Shown here piece by piece: positions 8,955 through 22,200 of a DNA stretch of 64,000 nucleotides. Position 1 is the first letter of the stretch; every line of letters starts with the position of its first letter. Made by a program: the position numbers and the translations under genes. The DNA lies in NCBI GenBank assembly GCA_013822735.1, contig PNKZ01000001.1, positions 434,001 to 498,000 of the forward strand, in the 5' to 3' direction. This stretch comes from Pirellula sp. GTDB lineage: Bacteria; Planctomycetota; Planctomycetia; Pirellulales; PNKZ01. The notes beneath the pieces are model-generated. The model saw nothing but the letters and a program-made list of their open reading frames with translations. It had not been told where the DNA came from and did not search any database.

Positions 8955-9707
8955 TCAGCCTTGAAGCCCCATTTCCCGCCGCTGTTCTCGTGCCGACGCC
9001 TGGTATCGCGCGTAATCGGCTTCATCTCGGCGGCAGGACGCACCTTTGAAAACCATCGCGAACGACCGACGATGTCGGTCTGCGGATAGATTGGCGTCGG
9101 CGCGGTGAATCGTCATGCCGTGATGGACGACCGCATCCCCGGGCTGAAGCGGCACGGCGACTTCCCCCAAGAAGTCGTCGGCCGAGTAGTCGGTGATCCC
9201 TTGCGAGAATCCCAGGATCTTCGACCTTGCGTGGTTTCGGTAGCCGCGCTGATGTGAGCCGGCGACGTATCGCAAACAGCCGTTCTCCGCATCCACGGCG
9301 TCTAGCGCCAACCAGATCGTGGCGACGTTTGCCGGCCGGAGACAGAAGTAATAATTGTCTTGGTGCGGAGGAGTCACATGATTCGTGGCGGGCGGCTTGT
9401 TAAACCATTCTGTCACACCCGGCTGAACAGGCTCCCCCACCAGGGCTTGTGCCAAAGCCGTCCATGTCGGATGCATTGCGTAGTCGCGGAAAAACGGATC
9501 CCCTTCCATTCGCTGCAATTGCTTCAGAGTCTCCGGCCGGCTGCGATCATGGTAGAAGGCGTCGGCATCCGCAAGCGTCGGCACGACCTCGCGAATGTAT
9601 CGGTCTAAGTTGTAGCGCAGTTCCGCAAAATCGGTTGCGCTTAAAAACTGCCGAACGACTACGAAGCCGTGTTGATCGTAGGCCTGCTTTTCGTAAGTAA
9701 AGGACAC
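8955..9707 (-). CDS. Phytanoyl-CoA dioxygenase family (PhyH) protein
   Basis: A 250-residue Fe(II)/2-oxoglutarate-dependent dioxygenase of the PhyH family, cytoplasmic. I choose a GTG start ending at 9707 because an AAGGAG Shine-Dalgarno lies 7 bases upstream (9715-9720) and the protein then begins at the conserved FTYEKQAYDQHGFVVVR. A longer frame reaching 9824 lacks support. The iron triad is visible as H115-x-D117 (TPPHQDNYY) and the distal His near 201 (HHGMTIHRADAN), with an Arg for 2-oxoglutarate shortly after (RHRRS). Family members hydroxylate small acyl or alkyl substrates; the substrate here cannot be told. It is divergent from the giant gene across ~490 bases. Confidence 0.88.
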   Translation of the reverse strand: MSFTYEKQAYDQHGFVVVRQFLSATDFAELRYNLDRYIREVVPTLADADAFYHDRSRPETLKQLQRMEGDPFFRDYAMHPTWTALAQALVGEPVQPGVTEWFNKPPATNHVTPPHQDNYYFCLRPANVATIWLALDAVDAENGCLRYVAGSHQRGYRNHARSKILGFSQGITDYSADDFLGEVAVPLQPGDAVVHHGMTIHRADANLSADRHRRSFAMVFKGASCRRDEADYARYQASAREQRREMGLQG

Positions 9708-10200
9708 CGAATTTCTCCTTGACTTCAACAACAACCGGCCTGATTTACAAATTGCCTGTGAACATACCGTAGGTACGGGGCGGCGTTCTTGGCAATCGCG
9801 CACGGCACTGCGTCTTACGTGCACGGTACTGCGGCGTTCAAGCTTCGGCCGGTTTTTAGGGATGCGATCTTAGGTCATGGCACTTCCGCTGCATCGGTCC
9901 AAGAGCTTTTGGTCCCTCCCCGCATGCGGCTCAGCAGTCTCTCGGGCAAACACCCTACGATCCGCGACATAATGACGTCGCTATCTGGACATTCGCACCC
10001 TCCTTTCCAGGGCACGAGTGTCGAAGCTCGGTGCGAAAACGACCGGGAATTCGGCCTAAATTGCCGCCTTTAGAAAACGGGGAACATTCCGTTGCCTGCC
10101 TAGCTAGGGGGTGTTAACCTGAACCCCCACATCAGGGGCATTTTGCAGAGCATTGGCCGGCCGCTCCTGTGTCAACCTACGAGACTGCAAAGGGCCGTGG
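9708..10200. other. Intergenic region upstream of the giant gene
   Basis: About 490 bases between two divergent genes. No convincing gene or tRNA is seen; the short open frames in it are not protein-like. It must hold the promoters of both neighbours, but I cannot assign planctomycete promoter boxes with confidence. Near its end is a G/C-run hairpin (10107-10128), listed separately. A TTG at 10153 is in frame with the giant gene but has no good ribosome-binding site. Confidence 0.6.
10107..10138 (+). promoter_or_regulatory. Hairpin(s) in the leader of the giant gene
   Basis: A run GGGGGT (10107-10112) can pair with ACCCCC (10123-10128) around a 10-base loop containing GTTAAC. The same C-run can instead pair with GGGG at 10135-10138. 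The two stems exclude each other and lie 63-94 bases before the chosen ATG. There is no T-run, so it is not a standard terminator. A regulatory role is speculation. Confidence 0.25.
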
Positions 10201-13200
10201 ATGAGGATTCAGTTTGCTCATTGGTGGGCTCTTTGGCGTCTTCGGATTCGAACCTGGCGACGACGCGTCAAGGTGGACGCACTTCAGCGACGAATGCCGG
10301 GGCGGCGACGCTTTCAATCGTTGGGCGTCGAAGCGTTGGAAGCCCGACAGGTGCTCGCGGCGAACTTTGCAGATGTCATTTCCGACCGGTGGATCGACGA
10401 TGAGTCGTCCACCGTGGTCTCGTTTCAAATTGTCGACTCCACCGTTCCGGCGAGTGCGTTAACCGTCACGGCGACGAGTAATAACGGCTTCGTCATCGGC
10501 GATGACGCGCTGGAGCTGTCGAATCTTGGCGACAACCGCTGGCTCTTGTTCGCCGCGCCGACTTTGCATCAATTCGGCACCGCGAAGATCACGCTCAGCA
10601 TCTTCGGCGACGGTTCGCCGGTCTCGGCGTCGTTTGACTTGCATGTCAGCGATCTGGGGTCCGGCTACGGAATCGTTTCGAGCGAATGGTTTGGGGCCTT
10701 CTCGACCGTTACCGGCTCCAGCGCCGGCCTGACGATTGAATCAACGGGCACCGATGCCGACCACACAAGTTCGAGCACCGTCGCCGGGCCCGAGGATACG
10801 GCTTCCGAATGGATCGTTCGCCTCACGGAGGAAGCGCTGGCCCACGTGCCGACGCTGCAAGAAGCGGCCGATTTCCTCACCGTGCCGGAAATCGGCATGA
10901 CCGTCGTCGCCGGCTTGGGCCTGCCGGGACAAATGCTCGTTCGCGCGACCGGCGCGCTGGCCGACGTACAAGACTATTTCCGTTCGAACACGGCTTTGCG
11001 GTATTTCGAACTCAATACCGTAATTTCGTCGCAGGCGGTTCCGAACGATCCGTCGTATGCAAGCCTCTACGGCCTGCACAACACCGGACAAACCGGCGGC
11101 GTGATCGATGCCGATATCGATGCGCCGGAAGCGTGGAATATCACTACCGGGAGCCGATCGATCGTCGTCGGCATCATTGATACTGGCATCGACTACAACC
11201 ATCTCGACCTCGCCGCCAACGTCTGGACCAACCCCGGGGAAATTGCCGGCAACTCGATCGACGACGACCAAAACGGCTTCATCGACGACATTCACGGCTT
11301 CGACTTCGTGAATAACGACGGCGACCCGATGGACGATCATTACCACGGCACGCACGTGGCGGGCACCATCGGCGCCGTGGGAAACAATTCTCTCGGCGTG
11401 GTCGGGGTCAATTGGCAAACGTCGATGATGGGCCTGAAGTTTCTGGATGCGGGCGGGCGCGGCACGACCGCCAATGCGATTCGGGCGGTGAACTACGCCA
11501 CGGTGATGAAGTCGACCTACGGCGTGAACATCCGTTTGACGAACAATAGTTGGGGCGGAGGAAGCTTCGATCAAGGATTGCTCGACGCGATTAACGCCGG
11601 CGGCGCGCAGGATATTCTCTTTATCGCCGCGGCGGGTAATGACGGCTTGAATATCGAGGCGGATCCTCACTATCCGGCGTCGTACAACTCGCAGTACATC
11701 GTGAGCGTGGCCGCAACGGATGCGAGCGATACCCTGGCGTACTTCAGCAACTACGGCGCAACGCAGGTTGACCTCGCGGCGCCGGGCGTGAGCACCTACA
11801 GCACCGCCCCTAACAACTCTTATCAGTCGCTCAGCGGTACGAGCATGGCGACGCCGCACGTGTCGGGGGTCGCAGCCCTGGCACTGAGCGTCAACCCGAG
11901 CCTGACGGCCGCGCAATTGAAGGCGGCGCTGTTAAACAACGTCGACGTCGTCCCCGCCTTGGTCGGGAAAACGCTCACCGGCGGTCGACTCAACGCCCAA
12001 AGGGTGTTGGAAGCGATGGGCCTGAGCGTCACGGCGACCTCTCCCGCCGCGGGCTCCGTGGTGCAAAGCAAGCCCACCTCGTTCACGGTCGACTTCAGTG
12101 CGAGCTACGACGGCGCGTCGATCGCCGCGAGCGATTTTCAAGTCAACGGAATCGCGGCGAGTTCGTTTACCTTGACGGATGCGAACACCGTCACGTTCAC
12201 GTTTAGCACCAGCCCGGTCACGGCTCCCGGCCTGCAAACGATGACGATGGCGGCGGGAGCCGTGTCGCGATTGAGCGACGGCGGCGCTCTCGCCGCATAC
12301 AGCGGCTCGTTCCGTTACGACGACGTCGTTCTCGCGCCGATTTCCACCACTCCCGCCACGGGCTCCATCGTGGCGCTGCCGTTCACGACGCTCGATGTGC
12401 AGTTCAACGAAGCGTTCGACCTGGCCAGCATCGGCGCCGCCGATCTGACGCTATCGCAAGGAACCGTGATCGCGGCGACCGCGCTGAACGCAACGACGGT
12501 GCGCTACACGCTTGCCGGCATCACCTCGGAAGGAACGCTCACCTATGCGTTCGCCGCCGGCGCGCTGATCGACGTCTTCGGAAGCCCGTCCGCCGCGTAC
12601 GGCGGAAGTTTTACGATCGATATCGGAACGGTCGCGCTGCCGACTCCGTCGCCGGTCGGCCTCTTGGGCAGCTTGGTCTATCAGACTTCGAGTTCCGGCA
12701 CGATCACCGGCAGCGGCGATATCGATGCCTTCACGCTCAACGTCGAGGCGGGACAAATCATCTCCGCTGTGGCTCATCCCAATGCCGTCGGTCTCCGGCC
12801 GTCGCTCGAGTTGCGTTCGCCGGCCGGAGTCGTCCTTGCGACGGCAACGGCCTCCGCCGCCGGCAAGGACGTCGGATTGGAAGGGATCGTCGCCGCGACC
12901 ACGGGTGCGTATACCTTCCATGTCTCGGGCGCAGCCGGCACCAGTGGTGCGCTAACGATTCAGGTCACGCTCAATGCCGCGCAAGAGGCGGAAAGAACCG
13001 GCGGCGCAACGAACGACACGCTCGCAACCGCGCAGAGTCTCGACGGAACGTTCACCTCCCTCGGCTCCAACGTTTCGCGCGCGGCGGTAATGGGCACGGT
13101 CACGGCAGGGAGCGTGACGGTCGCCTCCGAAGGATTCGAGAACGGATTTCCGGGCACCGCGTGGACGACGTACTCTTCCACCGCCAACGGGCGCATTCAA

Positions 13201-16200
13201 GTCGCTAGCGTCTACGGCGTTCACGGCGGCGCGAACGCGCTCTATATGGACACCTCATCCGGCTCAACGCTGAACGAGGCCGTTTGGACGGTCAACCTCG
13301 CCGGCCGCACGCAGGCGACGCTGAGCTTCTGGCATTCGGAGCAGGGGGACGAAGAAACCGCGTTCAGCGGCAATTTCACCGGCCACTACAACGCCGACGG
13401 CGTCGCCATCAGTGCCGACGGAGTTACCTGGATACCGCTTTGGAACGCCGCCACGCAATCGACGGGCGCCTGGACGCAATATTCGTTTGACCTCGCCGCC
13501 GCCGCTGCCGCCGCAGGTATTTCGCTGACGGCCAACTTCAAGATCAAGTTCCAACAGTACGACGACAATCCGTTGCCGACCGACGGGCGCGCCTGGGACG
13601 ATATCAGCATTACCGTCCCCGCGCCGACGGATGTCGACTGGTACAAGTTCACTTTGGCGGCCGGAGAGTCGGCCTCTCTCGTATTGAAGGGGCTTCCTTC
13701 CGCCAACGTCGTGGTGCGCCTTTACGATACGAACGGGAATCTGATCGCCAATGATGTTCCCAATACGATCGATTCGACGCGCGAGGTTTTGAACTATGAA
13801 GCGCCCGCGGCCGGCGCCTACTACGCTGCGGTTACGACGACGACCGAGAGCGACTACCAATTGTCCGTGTTGCGTAACGCGCAGTTCGAAAGTCGCAGCG
13901 GTTCGACGATCGCCTCGGCACAACCGCTGGGGGCCGCTTCCGGCGCGGTACTCGGCTACTTACCGCCATCGGGAGGACTCGGGCGTCTGTATGCCTTTGA
14001 TTCGTCCGCCTCGATGATTCGAGAGATCCATCCGACGACGGGAGCGATACTCAACAGTTTTGCGACGCCCGTAAGCGCAACGACGGCGCCGGACTTCGGA
14101 CTTGCGACGACCCCGACGAGCCTGCTTGCCGCGGGCATTTCGACGTCGCCGATTTACGAATTGAATCCTTCGACCGGCGCCGTGATCCGCACGATCGCCA
14201 ATCCCGGTATTAGTGTGAGCGGATTGGCCTATAGCAACGGCGAAATTTTCGTCCGCTCGGACGACACAAGCACGATTACCGTGCTCAACTATTCGACCGG
14301 CGCCGTCGTCCGAACGTTTACCGCGTCCGGCAACGAAGCGCTTGCCGCGGGTACCGACTACCTCTATTCCACATCAGGCTCGACGCTCTACACGCTCAAT
14401 TTGCAGACGGGGGCGCTCGTCAGCACCCGAACCTTATCCGCCAGCAGCAGCGTGGAAGGGCTCGGCGTCATCGGCGATGAACTGTACGTCTCCGATTTCA
14501 ACTTTATCACGGTCTACAACCGCCAGACGCTCGCCGTCGTAAGAACGATTACCGGCCTTAACGATCTGGAGGCGGTCGGCGCCGACGGAGGCGACGTCGT
14601 TCGCGGCGATTACTACTCGCTCACGTTGAACGCCGGTTCCGTACTCCAACTTTTAACATCGACCCCCGGCGATGCTCCTGGGGAATTTTCCAACTGGCTG
14701 GATCCGCTGGTGGAAGTTTACGATTCCCTCGGCGCGCTCGTAGCCTCGAACGACAACGGCGCCGGCGACGCACGGAACGCGTCGCTCTCTTACACGGCAA
14801 TCGCCGCCGGAACCTACTACGTTCGCGTGATCGCGTCGTCGGCCGCGGCGGGCACTAGCGCGATTGCCGGGGAATACCTACTCTCGTATTCCGGCGCGGC
14901 CGGTAACGTCGCGAGCTTTAGCGTCGCTTCCACGACGCCTGCCGCCGGCACGAAAGTGGTCGGCTTGTTGAACTCGCTCACGGTGAAATTTAGCGACGCC
15001 GTCGACCTCACGTCGCTGGCCGCTGCGGATCTCACAATCAACGGCGTCGCCGCGACCGGGGTGACGATCTCCGGAACCGACGGCGCCGTATTCACCTTCG
15101 CCGAGCCCCCGCGCGGCATGGTCACGTTTGCGTTGGCGGCAGGTTCCATCGTCGACTTGCAACAGACGCCGCTTGCCGCGTTTTCCGGACAGGTGAACTA
15201 CCAACTCAATTCGGCTCCGGTGCTCACGGCGACCCCTGCGCCGACGTTTACGTCGATTGTGGAAGACGGCAGCGGGCAGAGCGGAATGCTCGTCTCCGAA
15301 CTCCTGGCGACCGGTGCGGGAGGCAACCCTATTGCCGACGTCGACGTCGGCGACGGGCCGGGCATCGCCGTCGTCGCATCCGACACGACCAAAGGAACGT
15401 GGGAATACTCGCTCAACAACGGCGGAACCTGGACCGCGCTGGGAACCGTTTCGTCGACCGCCGCGCGATTGTTGGCTGCCGATGCGCAAACGCGGATTCG
15501 TTTCACCCCGACGGCGAATGCTTTCGGGACGGTGACTACCGCGTTGACGTTCCGCGCCTGGGATCAATCAACGGGCGCCAACGGCGCGACGGCCGACGTC
15601 GGTGCCGGAGGCGGGATCTCCGCATTCAGTACCGCAACGGCGGCGGCGGCTCTCACCGTGGTCGCCGTCAACGACGCCCCTTCGTTCACCAAGGGGGCGA
15701 ACATCAGCATTTCGTCCGACGGTTCCGCCAAAACATACACGAGTTGGGCGACGAGCATTTCGCAGGGTCCGAGCGAAACGGGGCAGACGCTGACGTTCCT
15801 CGTCACCAACGATAATAACGCATTGTTTTCGGTCCAGCCGACGATTAGTTCGACCGGGACATTGACCTTTACGCCTATTCTCAATGCTTCCGGCACCGCA
15901 ACCGTAAGCGTGCGCCTTCAAGACAACGGCGGCACGGCGAACGGGGGCGTCGATACGTCGGCCGTGCAAACCTTCACGATTACGCTCAACGCGCCGCCGA
16001 CATCAACGGTGATCGGCAGTCAAACGATCAACGAAGACGGCACGACCGGCATATTGACGTTCACCGTCAGCGACCCCGATACGCCGTTGACGTCGCTGAC
16101 CGTCTCGACGACGTCGACCAATACGACGTTGGTACCCACGTCAAGCCGCGTCCTCACCAACTTGGGCAACGGCAACTATCAGCTCGTCATTACGCCGGCC

Positions 16201-19200
16201 GCCAATCAAAGCGGCGCCGCGACGATCGGCTATTCCGTCTACGACGGCTTCTTAACGGTGAATCGCACTTTCGTGTTGACGGTCAACGCCGTCAACGATG
16301 CCCCTTCGTTCGTGAAGGGGGCCGACGTAACGGTGGCGCCGAACTCGGGTACGCAGACCATTAGCGGTTGGGCGACGAGCATTTCGCAAGGCGCGAGCGA
16401 GACCGGGCAAACACTCACGTTCCAGGTAACCACCGACAATCCGTCGCTATTCTCCGGTCAGCCCGCGATTAATTCATCAGGCACTCTGACGTTCGTGCCC
16501 AACGCGACGCTCGGCACCGCGACGGTGTCGGTCGTACTGAAAGACAATGGCGGCACGGCCAACGGCGGCGGCGACACTTCGGCGATCCAAACCTTCAAGA
16601 TCACCGTCGCCAATCCGCCGCGGATCATCAGCTCTTCGCTCCAACAAGGGGACGTTAGCTCGCCTGGAGCGCTTTCCGTCGTCATCGGCTTTGATCAACC
16701 GATGCTCGCCGCCAACTTGGATGTCTTTGATTTCACGCTGCAAGGGCTCGACCGCGGCACCACTTATAGCCCGATTTCTTACACGTACGACGCAGGCGCA
16801 ACCGCCGTCACGGTTAACTTCGTCAACCTTCCGGAGGATCGTTACACCCTGACGCTATTGAGCGGCAACGGGCAGTTTGAAAGTGCCGGCGGCCTGGACC
16901 TCGATGGCGAAGCGGTCAGTTGGCCGATACCGTCCAACGTCTCGGGCAACGGTGCGCCGGGGGGCAATTTCGTCGTGCCGTTTACCATCGACGTCGGCAC
17001 AACGAACTTCACGACGCCGTTGGTCGCCCAATCGCCGTTAGGGAGCCTCGTTTACGGAGGCGCCGTTTCCGGCGACATCACCGCCGCCGGAGATACCGAC
17101 ACCTATACGATTACGCTCGACGCAGGCCAGACGATTACCCTCACGGCGACCCCCAACGCCGGATCGGGGTTGCAGCCGACGCTCGTGCTCAAGTCGCCGT
17201 CAGGAACGGTACTCGCGACGCAAACCGCGAGTGCGGCCGGCAAGTCCGCGATCCTCTCGTCGATTTCCGTCGCCGTCGCGGGCACGTACTCCATCGAGCT
17301 GAGCGGCGCCGCTTCCACCACCGGCCTGGTCGATCTTCGCGTCTGGTTGAATGCCGGCGTCGAAAGCGAGAATCTCGGCGGCCCGACCAACGATAGCCTC
17401 GCTACGGCGCAAAACATTGACGCACAGATCTTATCCGTTTCGGGCGGAGCGTCGCGCGGCGCGATCATCGGCAGCGTTACGGGAAGTGCGGCGGGAAGTA
17501 CGACGCTCTCCGCGATTGATTCCGGCTGGTGGAACAGTCTCGGTTCCCACACCAGCAGCAACAACAACTATGTCGTGGGGTACGGGTCGTCGGAAAGCGC
17601 CGACAGGCGCAACTTCTTCGTCTTCGATCTTGCATCGGTCTCGCAAAGTATCCTCACGGCTCAGCTGCGACTTCAGAATCCGTCTTCCGGATATACTAGC
17701 TCGGATGCTTCCGAATCGTACGCTCTCTTCGACGTGTCGACGGCACTCGCCGCACTTCAAGGCAGCGGTTCCGGTCAGACCGCAATCTACACCGATCTCG
17801 GTACCGGCGTGACTTACGGCGGACAAACCGTCACCAGCGCGAGCAACGGTCAAATCGTCCTCGTCGACCTCAACGCGGCAGGTTTGAGCTATCTGAATTC
17901 CGTCCGCGGTTCAAAAGGCGTAATCGGCGGCGCCATCACGACCATTGTCGGGACCGCCGATCAGTTTGTGTTCGGATACACGGCCGGGACGGAGACTCGG
18001 CAACTTGTTTTGACGTACGCTGCGATCAATGCGGTCGACTACTACGCCTTTACCCTTGCTGCCGGCGAGCGCGCGACGATCGGCTTGAAACAACTCACCG
18101 GCTTAGGCACGACGATTTCCTTGCTCGACGCCGGAGGTGCGACGCTCGCTTCCGGCGCCGCGGGCGCATCGTTCGATCAGGCGATCTCAGATTTCGTCGC
18201 ACCGGCCGCAGGTACGTACTATATCGCGGTGAACAATGCGACGAATTCGTCGACGTACAATCTCGTCGTTGCGAAGAACGCCGCCTTCGACAACGGCGCG
18301 AACAATTCGGTAGCAACCGCGCAGAATATCACGGCGACGCCGACGGCTCTCGGCTACGTAAATGCGACCTCGGATTACTACTCGATTCAAATCGCGGGCG
18401 CCTCGCTGCTGACCATTTCCACGACGACGCCGGGAGACGGGCCGGGGCAGTTCGTCAATAATCTCAATCCCGCCGTCGATCTCTATGATTCCACGGGCAA
18501 GCTTTTGGCGTCGAACGACGACGGCGCCGCCGACGGTCGTAATGCGACGTTAAATTACATCGCATCCGGCGGTACTTACACGATTCGAGTAAGAGCGACG
18601 AGTGGTTCCGGCGAGTACGTGCTCGGAATAGCCCAAAGTTCCCCCGGAGCGCCGCCGACGATCTCGCCGATCGCCGACGTCTCAATCGCCGAAGATGCGA
18701 CGGCCGTAATTGATTTCACGGTGACCGACTCGGATACGCCGCTCAATCAGCTCGTCGTGTCCGTATCGAGCAGTGATTCGACCCTGCTGCCGGCCTCCGG
18801 AGTAACACTTACGGATCTTGGCGGCGGCGCGTGGCGGCTGAGCGCAGCGCCCGCCGCAAATCAATACGGACCGGTCACCGTGACCGTGGCGATCAGCAAC
18901 AGCGAAGCCCCCGTCACGCAATCGTTTGTTCTGAACGTTCGGCCTGTAAATGATGCCCCTTCGTTTACGAAAGGCGCCGACCTGAGCGTTCCGGGGCTCG
19001 CGGGGGCCCAGTCCGTCGCAGGCTGGGCGACCAATCTCTCCACGGGTGCAAACGATGCGGGCCAAACGCTTGATTTCATCGTCAGCAACGACAACAACGG
19101 CCTCTTTAGCGTCCAGCCGACGATCACCCCGGCCGGTACGCTTCAGTACACGCTCTCCGGACTCTTGGGCACCGCCGTCGTTTCTGTCCGCTTGCACGAT

Positions 19201-22200
19201 GACGGAGGATCGGCCGATGGAGGCGTCGACACTTCGACCGTACAGACTTTCACGATCGAAGTTTCGCCGCCGCCGCAAATCGTCGGCTCATCCCTCCAGC
19301 AAGGCGCCGTCGTTTCGGTCGGAGCGTTGTCGTACGTCGTAACGTTTAGCGGTGCGATGAAAGCGTCGAACCTCGACGCTACCGACTTCAAACTTCACGG
19401 CAATCTTCGCAACGTCGATTACGTGCCGACCGGTTTCAGCTACAACCCCGGCGCGACGAGTGTGACGCTCGACTTCGCAAGCCTACCGGAAGACTCCTAC
19501 ACTCTCACGCTGCTGAGCGGCGACGGGCGTTTTGAGAACGTGGCAGGCCGCGACCTCGACGGCGAACCTCTGGCCTGGCCGATCCCCGGCAATGTATCGG
19601 GCGACGGTATCGACGGCGGCAATTTCAGCGTCAATTTCAGCGTCGACGGCGGGGCCGTCGCTATCCCTTCGGCTTTCACCGCCGATCCGCTCCCCGGCAG
19701 CACGGTCTATAGGTCGGGATCCGCCGCCGTCTATATCGCCGACGTCGCCGATACCGACGACGTCACCGTCAATCTCGATGCCGGTCAGTCGTTCTCCGCT
19801 TTGATCACCTCGTCTGCCGGGCTGCAGGCGGCCGTGTCCGTCTACGCTCCCGGCGGCCAGTTGCTCGGCACGTATTCGGCAGCCGCGGTCGGCGGCGCGC
19901 TCGGCGTACAATCCATTGCCGCTGTGGATGCCGGTGTATATACGCTCCGCATTACCGGAGTGGGCGGTACACTCGGTTCCGCCTCCGTGGTGCTGACGCT
20001 CAATGCGGCGCTCGAAACGGAAAGTGTCGCGGGACCGGCCAACTCCAATGACTCGCGCGCGACGGCTCAGAACCTCGATGGCGCGTTTACCGATCTCGGC
20101 GGCGGCGCAGCACGCGCCGCGGTGACGGGAGCCGGCGGCACACGGGTTCTTCCGTCGGAAAACTTTGAATCCGGCTTGCTTGGCGCCGCTTGGAGCACTT
20201 ACTCTTCGTTGACCGGAACAAACATTCGGCTCGGCAATGCCAACGGCGTTCACGGCGGCTCCTATGCTTTGTATATGGATGCCGCCACCTCGAGCTACAC
20301 GCTCAATGAGGCGGTATGGTCCGCGAATCTCGCAGATCTGACCAATGCGACCTTGACGTTCTGGCATGCGGAATTTAACGACGAAGAGAATCCTCTCGCT
20401 GCCGTCTTTACCGGCCACGCCAACGGCGACGGGGTCGCCATCAGCGCCGACGGCAATACTTGGTACCGCCTTTGGGACCCCGTTACCCAAAACTCCGGCG
20501 TCTGGACGCAATACTCTTTTGATCTCGTTGCAGCAGCCGCGACGGCCGGCATTTCTCTCAATTCCGACTTCAAGATCAAGTTCCAGCAATACGACGACTT
20601 CGCGATGACGACCGACGGTCGTGCCTGGGACGACATCACGCTCACGACCACGAATTCCGACGCCGATTACTACTCGCTGACGCTTGCGGCGGGCGAGAGT
20701 CTCTCCGTCGCACTGAAGAAGCAATCCGGCGTCGGCGCCCCGCAAGTCATGTTGCAAGACGGCGCCGGCACGGTGGTCGCTTCCGGTACGACCGGTGGTG
20801 GAATCGACAGCGCCATTCACAACTTTGTCGCCCCGACCGCAGGAACCTACTACTTGGCGGTCGCCGGCTCATTGATCTCCCCGTATACAGTTGCCGTAAC
20901 GCGTAATGCCGCCTTCGACGGCGGCGCGAACGCGAACCTGGCGACGGCCCAGAATATCGGCGCGCTGCGCACCGTCGTCGGTTATGCCGACGCGAGTTCT
21001 GATTTCTACTCCGTCCATCTCAGTTACGACACTACGCTCACGCTCGCCACGAGTCTGCCCGGCGCGGGAACAAGTGCGTTCGACAATACGCTGTTCCCCG
21101 GAGTCGAACTCTTCGACTCCGCCGGCAACTCGCTCGGCTCCAATGCCGGCGGCGCCGCCGACGGTCGCAACGCCTTGCTGACGCGAATCGTTGCGGCGGG
21201 CGATTACAAATTGCGCGTCTACGCCGCAAGTAACGCCGGAGAGTATGTCCTCCGAGTTTCCGAAGGCCCGGCTTCGGCATCGCCCACGGTGTCGGGCCTG
21301 ACCGATGTGACGATCAACGAGGACGGGGTCGCCACACTGGACTTCTCCGTTTCCGACGTCGACACGCCCTCGACGAAATTCGTCGTCGGCGCTTTCAGCG
21401 GCGACGCGACATTGCTCCCCGCCGGCAATCTGGCGGTCACCGATCTCGGCGGCGGAAACTATCGCTTGGTGGCCGCACCGGCCGCCAATCGCTACGGTAC
21501 CGTCAACATCAGCGTATCGGTTTCCGACGGCAGCCCGCCGATCGTTACCACGTTCGCGCTGCATGTCGCCGCGGTCAATGACGCTCCCTCATTTAGCAAG
21601 GGAGCCGACCAAACGTCGCGCAGCAGCGGCGCCGTTTCCATTCCGGGCTGGGCGACCGCGATCTCGCAAGGCGCCCTCGAAAGCGGACAAGCGCTGACGT
21701 TCCAACTCACGGTCGACAATCCGGCGTTCTTCGCCGTTGCCCCCGCCATCACGCCCGACGGCACGCTCACCTACACTCCGTCGGGAATGCTCGGCACCGC
21801 CCTCATCACAGTCGTGCTTAAAGACGACGCCGGCACGGCCTCGGGCGGCGCCGACACGAGCGCTCCGCAATCGTTTACCGTCACGTTCATCGCGGCGCCG
21901 ACGATTTCCTCCGTCGCCGATCAAACCGTCTTGGAAGACGGCGAATTTACCGTCGACTTCCGCGTCGACGACTTAGATACGTCGCTCACCTCCTTAGTCG
22001 TCGGCGCGACGAGCGCCGATCAAACCCTGCTTCCCAACGCCGGTCTCACCCTCACGGATCTCGGCGGCGGCAACTTCCGCCTCTCGGGACGGCCTGCCGC
22101 CGATCGCAACGGCGCGACGACGATCTCTCTTACCGCTTCCGACGGCTTCGGTGCGCCGACCGTAAGAACCTTTGCACTGAACGTCACCGCCGTCAACGAC

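Noticed and set aside
9789-10073. 94-residue open frame upstream of the giant gene
   Set aside because: No ribosome-binding site, no homology and an atypical composition for a protein in this genome.
10153-10200. TTG start that would lengthen the giant protein by 16 residues
   Set aside because: No ribosome-binding site precedes it, while AAAGGG stands six bases before the ATG at 10201.
19483-20820. Minus-strand frame of 445 residues inside the giant gene
   Set aside because: Shadow of the repeated giant gene; its sequence has no fold-like pattern and the coding strand carries clear domains.
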